This document shows positions 1 through 10,025 of a DNA stretch of 64,000 nt, in pieces. Position 1 is the first letter of the stretch. Each line of letters starts with the position of its first letter. The DNA comes from Krasilnikovozyma curviuscula (taxonomy: Eukaryota; Basidiomycota; Tremellomycetes; Cystofilobasidiales; Mrakiaceae): NCBI GenBank assembly GCA_014825775.1, contig MVAQ01000058.1, positions 38,841 through 102,840 on the forward strand, in the 5' to 3' direction. A program made the translations under genes and the position numbers. The notes beneath the pieces are model-generated. The model had not been told where the DNA came from, made no database searches, and saw only the letters and a program-made list of their open reading frames with translations.

Positions 1-436
1 TTGCAAGAAGAAATGGAATCAATCCTATGGGAAAACTGAAGCGGAAAAAATATCGAAAAAGCTGCTATTTCATGTCAAGAGCAAGCATCATCCGAGAGTA
101 CAAGAACAAACGAAAAAGGGATAAGGTGGGGTATGATCGCGACCTAAACATCAAGCGATAGTGACAGAAAAGAGGAAAAAAAGAAAAACAAGAAGAAGAA
201 ACCCGAAAATTCAAGAAATCAACCAGGATTATGAAAGTCGTGTCATCGGTATTGTTTCAGAAGCAGAGATGGTTTTTTATTGCTGAAGATCGTTTCCGGA
301 ATGTCTTGCGAGATAAGATCCAGTAGGTGCAGGCGTTTAGTCGCAGAATGGGAGGGAATCGTAGTTGCTCTAGATGACCAACAGAAGTGTTCAAAGTCAG
401 ACACGGGCCACCATAGAGAAGAAAGTCAAAAGGGAG
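1..436. other. Flank without a recognised gene
   Basis: I see no convincing coding region here. The first 240 bases hold purine-rich runs (AGAAAAAAAGAAAAACAAG-like). The part next to 437 is presumably the 3' UTR of the minus-strand LysM gene. A short plus-strand open frame at 280-492 lies antisense to the last LysM exon and lacks family features. Confidence 0.5.
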
Positions 437-1862
437 TTAAGGACGTACGGCGACAGCCAAGTAACTTGGAGCAGTGGCTGAGGCGACTGTGACGACTTCA
501 GGGTAGTTGTAAGCAGTGGTGGAGACACATAGAACTTCACCAGTGTAGATGTTGGAGCAAGTTGCATCAATCTAATATTCGACGCAATCAGGATTCCGTA
601 GAGGGGGGCCGTGTCGATGGGCGCAAATTCAACAAAACGCGTCAGAATTGGGTAACGAATGTACACGCAAAAAGGGGGCGGAGGTGAGGAACACTTACGT
701 TGGGATTGTTCTGGTACAAAATAGTGCTGTTGAGGGAGTATGACGAGATAACAGAATCACAAGTACTGTGGTTTGAAGGCACAACAAACCGTCAGTCTTC
801 CCAAATTTTCGACCAAACACAGCGAAATGAAGAGCACGCGCGATCTTGGCACCCCGGCCGCCAACAAAGCTAAAAGGTGACTCACTCTCCAGACTTGACG
901 ACGTAGACGCTCGTACAATCAATACCTGCCCAGCCGAGACAGAGGTCCTGGCCAATGGAGAGATTCGAGCAGGCGTCGTCGACGGCGTTGTTGCTTATTG
1001 CGAGCTGGAAGGTTGAGACAGAGTTGGCTTTGGCTACATTGTTGAGGTTCGTAAGATGATGAGTTGGAGGGTATCAGAAGTAGTTGTAGAGTTATTATAG
1101 AGGAGGATGAAAGTCAGGTCAGTTTCCAAGCAAGTATTTTTAGGATTGCTCTGCAGAAACACAGAGGAGCGACGCCGTTCACCAGCTCATTTGGAACACC
1201 AATACCATGCAAAGAATAGAGCCAGCTCTCTATACGAGCAGCTCAAACCCACACACGAGGAACGGGGTATCTTTTCGCTCACAAGGTCGAAAGGTCAAAC
1301 ACGACCCCTGTTTCCAAACTAATGATCAGGCGCGCGCGCATCCTTTTGCCCACGCAGGCCCCCCTTTTTTCCAGTCCTACCTGCCGCCCTTCCTACAGAC
1401 CATTCACATAGCCTCATCTACAACTTGAGTCACGTCGAGGCGATTTATATACTCTCGTGTCTCCACTCGAGAGCAAGCTAGGCGCAACTCTGTTTCCTTT
1501 TCGCCCAGAGTACCAAGCAATAGCCAAAACGCTCTCCCTCTTCAACGACGAAATGGAGTGACATGACACAGACTTACAGATTCCATCACAGACATCGCCA
1601 GCTACGACGGTGTAGTTTCTCGAGCATCCTGCGTAAGCGACTGAGTTTCGAGGATTTTTAAGGGCGTTTTGTGTCCAAAAAGGGGTTTCCATCAAAGGCA
1701 GCGAGAGAGGTATTGCGTGTTAAAAGAGGTATAGAGCAGCATCAGGACAGTGCACGTCACAGAAATAGAAGATATGAACCGGAAAGAAGTAGGGATGGGA
1801 AGAGACTTACGTGAGAGGAACGAAAGGGCTGAAATGGACTTGAGGAAAGTTGAGGTCAACAT
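437..1862 (-). CDS. Small secreted protein with two LysM domains
   Basis: Five exons on the minus strand join into a protein of about 150 residues: 1862-1811, 1628-1578, 1033-886, then pieces starting near 774 and 575, stopping with TAA at 439-437. A hydrophobic N-terminus (MLTSTFLKSISALSFLS) looks like a signal peptide. Two LysM repeats follow: the first begins YTVVAGDVCDGISKAN, the second VYVVKSGDTCDSVISSY, each ending in a Cys-containing LC(L/V) strand (DLCLGW, EVLCVS). LysM domains bind chitin or other GlcNAc polymers. Secreted proteins made only of LysM domains are often chitin-masking effectors in plant-associated or mycoparasitic fungi, but the role here is inference. The family call is strong because all junctions preserve the frame and the LysM spacing. 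The first intron (about 180 nt) and second (about 540 nt) are long for this window, so an exon could be missed there. Confidence 0.8.
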
Positions 1863-2322
1863 TTTTAGAACTTTGGCTAGCTTGGGCGAGAAAAGAAGTG
1901 TTGTTTCAGCTGGTGTAGAGCTGAGGCTGGTGAGTTGTTCTAAACGAAGGTGTTGGCAGGTCAAGAAGAAAAGGAGAGAAGTAGAGAGGGAGAAAGAAGA
2001 AAGGGGATTTGCTTGATGGTCGCAGCCAAACAAAGGAGGGCGCCTCGAGCGTTACTTTCCTTCCGTTCGCCACACAAATCGCAAGTCTGTGCCCCATTGG
2101 CTTCACGATAAAGTCTACTTGCTTGCAGACAATGTATATATTTTGTATAGCTTTTGAAATAGAACGGACGGTGCACTCGTTGTTATTGAAGATAAACGAC
2201 GTCATCAAAGGCTCGTTGCGCTCTGCTTTTCCTTGTCCACGAAAGCGGGCTCTTAACTGAGACTACTTTCTGCTGAGAGACCTGAGAGGGGTGTGTATTA
2301 CATAGAGTCCATTGGTGAAATT
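1863..2322. other. Intergenic: LysM promoter side / TMEM256 3' side
   Basis: About 460 bases between two minus-strand genes. This is the upstream region of the LysM gene and the 3' flank of the TMEM256-like gene. Several open frames run through it on both strands but none has a homologous pattern or splice context. I see no clear TATA box. Confidence 0.4.
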
Positions 2323-3087
2323 TTACAGCGCAAGGAGAACATATCTGCGTAAGTACAAGAAGGTTTCCAAAGATTCCACGGAGGAAAACAAGCGATGGTC
2401 AGTGAGAAGTTAAATCGACCCAAAACAACAGAGGATCTTTTACCCTCCAATCATAATTCTACACGTATCCAGTCAAAATCGGGACAACATCGGTCAGTCA
2501 ATCACGACTTGTTTCCAGCTCGCAACATGAGCTTGACCCAAAAAGGAACTAGACAAACTCACAGTCCACCAAGAGGAGTTGTCGGGCCTAGAGATCTGAA
2601 TCTGATGGCATACAGGATCAATAAGATCAAAAAGTGAGTAAGACTAGAATCAAAGTATCCAGAGCGGAAGGTGTACGCAACACCTTCCCTTCGACCTCAT
2701 CGTGCTCAACAACTAATGGTAGGCTTAAAACTCACCGGTCTCTATCCAGTACTAGGGCTACAATAGAACCACTGAAGACGGCCGTCCCTGCCGTGATGAG
2801 CCTGGCGGCATACTTCGAGCTCCCAAACCTCGGGTGCAGCGACACAGCGAGCAGTGCGAGCCCGTTGTAGATGGCATACTGCGATGCTGTCGACCATGAT
2901 GACAGCTGGGAGGCCGTGATGTTGGGTCGTGCTTTCAAGCCGTGGGAACCAAAGGCGCCTGCGACGATCCCGGAGGCCGTCAGGATGGAACCTGCTCGCC
3001 AGATGGAAGAAGGGGTCGCTAGGAAGGCTTGCTGCACAGGAGATCAGCAGTGAACGCTAGAAGGAATTCAAGGGCTCGACACACCAT
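2323..3087 (-). CDS. TMEM256/DUF423 family small membrane protein
   Basis: Small integral membrane protein of the DUF423/TMEM256 family, about 120 residues, predicted to have four hydrophobic segments. Function is not established for the family. The core exon (3031 to about 2740) carries the family signature GAFGSHGLK followed by YAIYNGLALLAVSLHP and a second hairpin ending in LDRDR. The C-terminus is split over three short exons that assemble RFRSLGPTTPLGGL, IMIGG and YVLLAL before TAA at 2325-2323, matching the usual PLGG(L)xMIGGxxLL end. No in-frame ATG exists in the core exon. The best start is ATG at 3087-3085 followed at once by a GTGTGT donor and a 53-nt intron, giving MQAFLATPSSIWRAG. 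Divergent from DNA2. Confidence 0.82.
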
Positions 3088-3549
3088 TTTATGTTAGGTA
3101 AGGGATGGTGACTCTCAGAAGTATCCTCTGTAAGAGGGGGAAGGCCAGAAGATTGACAGAAAATTGATTTTTCTCCTCCCTTTCACCATAATATGAGATC
3201 GGGCTAGCACCCGATGTTGTGCTTGTATTGCTTGTTCGCAATGCTGCACTGTCCCCTGCGAGCATGAATTCGTCACATTTGCAGAGTCGTCGCTCCAGAG
3301 CCCTTTCCACAAAATAAGAGACGCGCCTATATCTCAATCTGAGATATGCTCTCTTCTATTCCAGACTTTACGTTTGCAATCCACAATAAATAAATAATAA
3401 CAATAAAACCTTTGACAAAGAGAAACAATCGTTCCGTTACGCGAAGTTGATTTTGGGGAAAACGCGCCGACCAGCTTTTCTGGCCTCGAACCCACACCTA
3501 ACACCAGAGAAACCACCCTCGGCGACTGCTTCAACAGCTTCACTTGGCT
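3088..3549. other. Divergent intergenic region, TMEM256-like / DNA2
   Basis: About 460 bases between the start codons of two divergently transcribed genes, so it should hold both promoters. An AT-rich stretch (AATAAATAAATAATAACAATAAAACC) sits at about 3380-3410. I see no firm regulatory motif. Confidence 0.4.
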
Positions 3550-6500
3550 ATGGCTTCCAAAAAGCATAGGCAAGAGGAAGATGAATTCATGGCCTCCTTG
3601 CTCAACGGCCTCGACGACGACGCCTTCTCCTACGAGGCCACTCCTAGGAAGTCAGTCAAGAAAATCAAGAGAGAAAGAGATCTGACACCCGTAGTTGGAC
3701 CCTCGTGCGTTCAAGGCACTCCAAAGAAGTCATTGAAGAAATCAGCATCGAAGATCCCCTTCTCACCGTCTAGAAACGGCAACCAGAAGCTTGGTAACAA
3801 GACGACACCTCTCACATCTTCGAAACGCCTCCCATTTTCGCCTGTGCGCCTGCCTAAACAGTCACAAAACATACAGCAAGAGGACTACTCGAATCTCTTG
3901 AGCGACCTGGCCGGCTTCTCTGACGACTGGGCTCCCTCCGACGACGAAAAAGTGGTCTGTAGCAGCACCAAGAGGAAGCTCCTCCTGGAGAACCCGTCAC
4001 CGACAACAGCTCCCAGAGGATGGGAATCTAGACGGTGGGGTAGGTTCAAAGTTGAAGAAGTTATTGAGGATGATGAAGGTGATTCGAATGGCTGGGATAT
4101 GTCAAAAGTAGGTCTCTCCACCAACTGTTTCATCCAGTTCGCCCAGTCTGATGCCTTGCAACTGCCTTCCCTAAGAAACTGCGCGTCTCGCGAATCAACT
4201 TGCATGCTCAGTCTTCAGTATGTGATGGGTCGATCATCAAGTCTAACAATCAGATCCGCGAAGAATGGCTTGATGTTATCCTACGCGACGAGTCAACGAC
4301 CCTTCCAATCAATCCTGGCGACATCGTCAACATCATCTCGCCATTGCTCCCCAAACCAACATCACTACTATCAACAGATAAATCACCTACCGCACCTTCG
4401 TCACAAAGCTCTGTAACCCAGCAGTGCACATCTGGTAAAATCTATGTCGACCCGCAATTATCAATCTCAGCCCCGACCCAACCGATTGAAATCTCATTGC
4501 GCCACCCGCTCAACCACCTTATCCTCCACCCAGACACGCTACTCTCATCTACTACTATATCCGGTTCGCTCTCGTGCACCCGAAAGGCGATCCTTCAGTC
4601 ACTTATGCGGTCGAGCGGGTCCTCGAATCAGTTCCTCATTTATGGCAACGTCCTCCATGCTTCGCTGCAGGACCTCCTACAAGAGCCCGAGCCGGACTTC
4701 TCGAGTAACCATATCAAAAAAGTTGTGGAGAGAAACTTGAAGGATGACCAGGTCAGAGGCGACGTTTGGTCTGCCGGACTGAATGAGGAAGTTGTCAGAA
4801 GCGAGGTGGTTGCGAAGGCGCAGAAGAGCCTTGGGGCGCTAGCTGAACGGTTTCTTGGTGCAACGGGCAATCCATCTGTAAGTGACTTGATTCCACTCAT
4901 CCTATCCGCTTTATGTCATTCACCATGTCTATCGAATGGTTGATAGGACGACGCAACGCTTCACAATTCGCTCGACAGACTGCGTATCCGCGGCATCCAC
5001 GACGTCGAAGAGGACATCTCCTCCCCAATCTGGGGCATCAAGGGTAAAATCGACCTCAGTGTTCAGGTCAGCATCGAGCCCGGTAAATCAAAATCTGGCA
5101 TGCCGTCGTCAAAGAGCTCCTTCGAGGGGAAGGAGTGGACCATGCCGATGGAGATCAAAACTGGTAGAAGTATTAGTGTTATGCAGCACCGAGCTCAGAC
5201 GATGTTATACACTTTGCTGATGGAAAATCGATACTGTACGTTTTCATTCGTTCACCAGGACCTTCAACGATCATCGTACTGACTTTCCTGCCCTTGACAT
5301 CGACTCGTAAAGCCACACCTGTTCCAGCCGGCCTGTTATACTACACTCAACAAGACCTCATCACAGAAGTGAAAGCTAACAAAAACGAAGTCAGCAGTCT
5401 CATTAAAGGCCGCAACCGTGTGGCTGGATACATGGCCCGCAAACGAAAACCGTCTGCAACGAATGCTGGAGAAAGAGAAATTGTTTCCATTGAGGGAGAT
5501 TTGGACGCTGGGGTGCAGGAGGAAGAAAGGAGCTTCCTGCCCGAGATGATTGAGGACACGAAGGAGTGCGAGAGGTGCTACGCGCTCGACACGTGCATGC
5601 TTTACAGAAAAGTTGGTCTCCATTTGTTTTATTTCCCTCTTACGCGCCACCAATATCTAACGAGCTGCTTGACTTTGTATCATTTCAACCAGACCGTGGA
5701 GAAGGTCGAAGATAACGACTCTCCTTTAGCTGACATCTACGCGGACAAGACGGCACACATCACTCCGGCGCAAGCCGAATGGTTCAGAAGATGGGAGGAA
5801 GCTGTCACTCTGGAGGAAGAAGGAACTACTCGATTCCGAGCAGAAGTCTGGCGTATGGGAGCCGAGGAGCGAGAGGGTAAAGGAAGGTGAGTAACACGTT
5901 GACCTCGAGATTGTTGATTGGCGCGACTGATACTTTGTTGGGTCCTCTAGAGCTTTTGCCAACATGATCCTCAAGAAAGATGCTATCAATACAACTGATC
6001 TGGCTGATTCGAAGAAGAAAGCATACCGCCATCAACTCGTCTTTACCCGGAAATCTCTCATCAACACTTCGGGTGCCTCCTCGACCAATATTGCGCTTCG
6101 ACATTCTCTCTTGAATGGCTCGATGAACCTGGGAGATGCGGTCCTCATATCTATTGAGCCTGATCTCCTTGCCTTGGCCAGAGGGTGGATCCTTCAACTC
6201 ACGACTGGAGAAATCGTCCTCGGTATGGATCAAAAGCTCAAACTCTCTGCGCTCGTCTCTCGACTGGGTAGGAAGGAAGAAGACGTCATCTTCCGGTTGG
6301 ACAAGGATGAAGTCGCTGGAGGGATGGGTAAAATCCGAGAGAACCTTGCTCAGCTACTTCGACCTGAGCCGTCGCATCAGCGACTCCGAGAGCTGGTCGT
6401 AGATCTTGAGGAACCGCTGTTTGACGACGATTTGGCGCCTCAACCGTGTGAGATCCCAGCTGAAGTCAACCCCGATCAGTACAATGCCATGTTCAAAACT

Positions 6501-8345
6501 CTCACTGCTAAGGACTACGCTCTCATACTCGGAATGCCAGGGACAGGTAAAACGAGCACCGTCGTCGAGATCATCAAGGCGCTTGTAAAGAGAGGTAAAA
6601 CTGTGCTCCTCACGAGTTATACACACTCTGCAGTCGACAACATCGTGGTTAAGCTGCACCAGAGAGCTTCGGATGTCAGAATTTTAAGACTAGGAAATAG
6701 CGATAAAGTGAGCCATGATCTTCGTGGTGAGATGGGCACTATCTCTTACCTCCTTTTTCAACCTCTACAGGTTCACCCTGACGCTCAGCAGTTTACCTTG
6801 AGTGCCCTCTCGCCAGCTTCTAACCAAGAACAGCTGGAGAGTCGATTCATGCACCCGCAAGTTGTTGCTACCACAGCGCTCAGCATCGACCAGTGAGTGT
6901 CAAACGATTATTCACCCAGCCCAGCGCACTTTCAACTCACCTATCCCGTGACTTAGCCCTCTTTTCTCCCGACGACGATTCGACTACTGCATAGTAGATG
7001 AAGCTTCTCAAATCACTCTCCCGACTTGTCTTGGTCCACTCCGATTCGCAGACGCTTTCGTTCTCGTCGGAGATCACAACCAGCTCCCACCATTGGTCCG
7101 AAACAAGGAAGCGCGTCATGGCGGTCTCGACATCTCGCTCTTTCGCCTGCTCTCTGAGAAACATCCACAAGCCGTAGTCGACCTCAGTTTCCAGTATAGA
7201 ATGAATGAGGATATCATGAGCTTGAGCAACACTTTGGTGTATGGTGGTCGACTCCAGTGCGGGTCTGAGACTGTCGCTGCTCAAGAATTTCAGCTACCAT
7301 CCATTGATGAAGCTGTGGCTGTACTGCACCATGGATCTGAGAAGAAGGAGGTCGACGAAGAGAAGCCAGAACCTTCTTGTAGTGGTGGCAGAGACTGCTG
7401 GTTGGCTCAGTTGCTGAACCCAAAGTGAGTATCTAGTATTGTTAATCTTCGTTGGCAATATTTAATTACGAAGACTGACTGATCGTTGTTCGACTTACTT
7501 AGATGCAAAGTTGTCTTCGTCGACACCGACGCGATGCCATGTACAGATTCCAGAGTTGGCGATCTGGTGCAGAATGAAGGTGAAGGTCGACTTGTGCTAC
7601 AGGTAAGTAGTGCTACAGTTAAAGATCCAGCTTCCGTCAGTAATGTCATTCTAATGCCTATTTTCTGCATATAGATTATCAAGTCTCTGCTTCTCGCTGG
7701 CGCTTCACAGTCACAGATTGGAGTCCTTGCGTTGTATCGACAGCAGATCAAATTGCTTCAGAATCTGCTTTATAACGAGTCTGGGGTCGAGGTTCTCACA
7801 GCTGATAAATCTCAGGGAAGAGATAAAGATTGCATCATTATCTCTATGGTCAGGTCGAACGAGTCTGGTTCTGTAAGTATTTATCTTATTTATTTATTTA
7901 TTATGGCTATAGTCCAACTCACTAATGATCTAATGATCTACATCCTCATCCACAGATTGGAGACCTCCTCAAGGATTGGAGAAGAATAAATGTCTCTTTT
8001 ACGAGAGCGAGATCAAAACTCATTATTATCGGTTCTCAATCTACACTCAAGAACGACAACCTCTTCAAAACGTTCTTTGGGATGATGGGAATGAATAACT
8101 GGATCCTCAAACTGCCCCCCAAATCAGATCAGCTTCATCCGGACTATTTCAGGCTGCCAAAAGAGGTTACAGTCCCACTTGTTCTCACAGACAAAAGAGA
8201 CTTCGCTGCCGCTCAGATCGACGCTGAGGCTCTACTGTCATCACCTCTCAAACCTTCTAAATTGTCTGGGAAGACTTCTGGTATCAAGGAGGAGACCTTC
8301 CTTCGAGGGAAACCAATGTTGTGCGATATTGTCAATGGAATGTGA
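3550..8345 (+). CDS. DNA2: DNA replication ATP-dependent helicase/nuclease DNA2
   Basis: Bifunctional nuclease-helicase that trims long Okazaki flaps and resects double-strand breaks in the nucleus. About ten exons code for roughly 1,380 residues. The first 170 residues are a basic, Ser/Pro-rich regulatory tail. The Cas4-like PD-(D/E)XK nuclease shows GIKGKIDLS and PMEIKTGRS as catalytic Asp and Glu-x-Lys. The 4Fe-4S cysteines appear as GSLSCTRKA and [10 protein letters not shown]. The C-terminal SF1B helicase has Walker [12 protein letters not shown], motif [28 protein letters not shown] and the late motifs [13 protein letters not shown] and [14 protein letters not shown]. The start ATG at 3550 opens [14 protein letters not shown]. 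The stop TGA is 8343-8345. All catalytic motifs are intact. One early acceptor (CCCTAAG, near 4173) is weak, so that boundary is the least certain. Confidence 0.96.
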
Positions 8346-8632
8346 TGTACATAGAGTACTTTTTAGTTATCCGATGTTATTTTATTGTTTGATATGTCCA
8401 GGAAATGCTCTTCATCTATCTTAGCCAGCCGAAGATAGAAAATGAAGTGAAAGTCGCGTCGTCCGGTTTCCGAGGCGTCAGCAGTTTCAGTACAATCAAG
8501 TGGCAAAAATACCAGAGGACACCCTCTCCCAACAACAACTTGCTTTTTACGTGAGTGGATGTATCCCATCCTTGCACTTCTCTCCTGATTCTGACCCATC
8601 TGGTCCCGTGTACATACATAGCTTCTATCAGG

Positions 8633-9846
8633 ATGTTCAGTCTCACTCGTCTTGTGCCCTCGCTGGCTGCCACGAGTTCCCTCGCCAGATCAACCTTGCC
8701 AGTCGCTCGCACCTTCTCAGCATCCTCCTCAATATTCAAAGGCAAGAAGGGTCACCTCCTGGTCCTCAAAAGCAACTACCCTGATCTTCCCTGGGCCAAG
8801 TATGGTGAGTTTACTCGTCTTGAGCCTGGCAGATCCTCACTAGTTCATTCTTGTGAGAAGCAAATGGCCCCTCTCTCCACTGAGGGCCACCATCTTACCT
8901 CTAGCGCGACTTTGTACTGACTCTCAATGTTCTTCTATGTTCTTGACAGAATCCTTCCGTGAGTGACCTTTGAAATACGTGTTTGTCGGGCAGAGAGTGC
9001 TTGTCCGAGGACAAGTCGATCAACAATCGTCTAATAGCAATAACGCCTTTCTGTCGATAGCGTCTGGCCCGAGCTCAGCATACTCAGTATACGTTGCAGA
9101 CCGATGGGCTGAGTTGAAAGATGGATTGAATGGTGACGAAAAGCTTCCACCTCTTGCTGAGATTTCTATAGCCATCGGTACCGACTGGAAGGCCCTCCCT
9201 GAATCAGACAAGGAGGTGAGCCAACCCGATCACCTAGATCATTTCCTTTTGTAGAAAAACTAGCTGAAACATTTCTTGAATTTGTCTGCTAGCCATACTA
9301 CACCAAGTTCGAGGAGCTAAAGGAAGACTACTTGCATGCTTTCGCAACTTGGGAAGAAAGCCTTTCAGAAGGAGAGCTGGAAGGCGTTGATAAGATCAGA
9401 AAGTTAAGGAACATGAAATCGATCGCTTCAACGCTTGGTCAGAAGGTCAAGGAGCCTAAACGTACATGACTGGTCTCTTGTCCCTCCAACTCGCCTGTTC
9501 TTTCTGACCGTACTTTTGCTGGCGGCTTCTTTCTCTTTCTACCTCTATAACAGCCAGGTCGGGATTCAACCAATACGTTGCTGACAACGTTAAGGCTGGT
9601 TCGTCATTTGCTGACGTTACGCAGTCTTGGAAGCCATTGTCCGAGGAAGAGAAGGAGGTGAGTTGAACTATTTTATGCTGCCTCTGCTACTCTCTGCTGT
9701 ATCGACTCTGACAACTGTGGCGTGCTTTTCTTGATTCGTAGAGATACAACGACATTGCTGACAACTGGAATATCGAACATGGCTTCCCATCGCGCAGTGA
9801 CAAGGCTGTCGCCAAGAAGAGCTCCAAGAAGTCCTCCAAAAACTAG
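8633..9846 (+). CDS. Mitochondrial HMG-box DNA-binding protein (Abf2/TFAM type)
   Basis: Protein of about 235 residues with an N-terminal mitochondrial presequence (MFSLTRLVPSLAATSSLARS, then VARTFSASS) and two HMG boxes. Box 1 runs PSSAYSVYVADRWAEL to FEELKEDYLHAFATW. Box 2 runs PRSGFNQYVADNVKAG to RYNDIADNW. The tail is lysine-rich (KKSSKKSSKN). Proteins of this architecture package mitochondrial DNA into nucleoids, as Abf2 does in yeast. Exon 1 ends at 8804 in phase 1. A likely 9-nt microexon (8951-8959) follows, then exons near 9061-9213, 9293-9460, 9554-9657 and 9742-9846. The microexon keeps the frame whether included or skipped. Stop TAG is 9844-9846. DNA2 lies just upstream on the same strand. 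Confidence 0.85.
8951..8959 (+). other. 9-nt microexon in the HMG-box gene
   Basis: AATCCTTCC is bracketed by TTCTTGACAG and GTGAGTGACC, both strong splice signals, with TACTGAC upstream as a branch site. Inclusion inserts E-S-F before the Pro that opens the first HMG box. Skipping is also in frame. Confidence 0.65.
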
Positions 9847-10025
9847 ACTTTGATTATTGTATAATTGAACAGATTGTGCTGGTACGATTAGTGGTAGCAG
9901 CTCGTGACGTGGATGCCCAATATGGCATTGACCAGCAATAATACACTTGCGCTATAATGGAATACCTTTCTATATCGATTTCATTACTCCTACTACTTCT
10001 TTTCCCTGACGTGAGGTATGCATAC

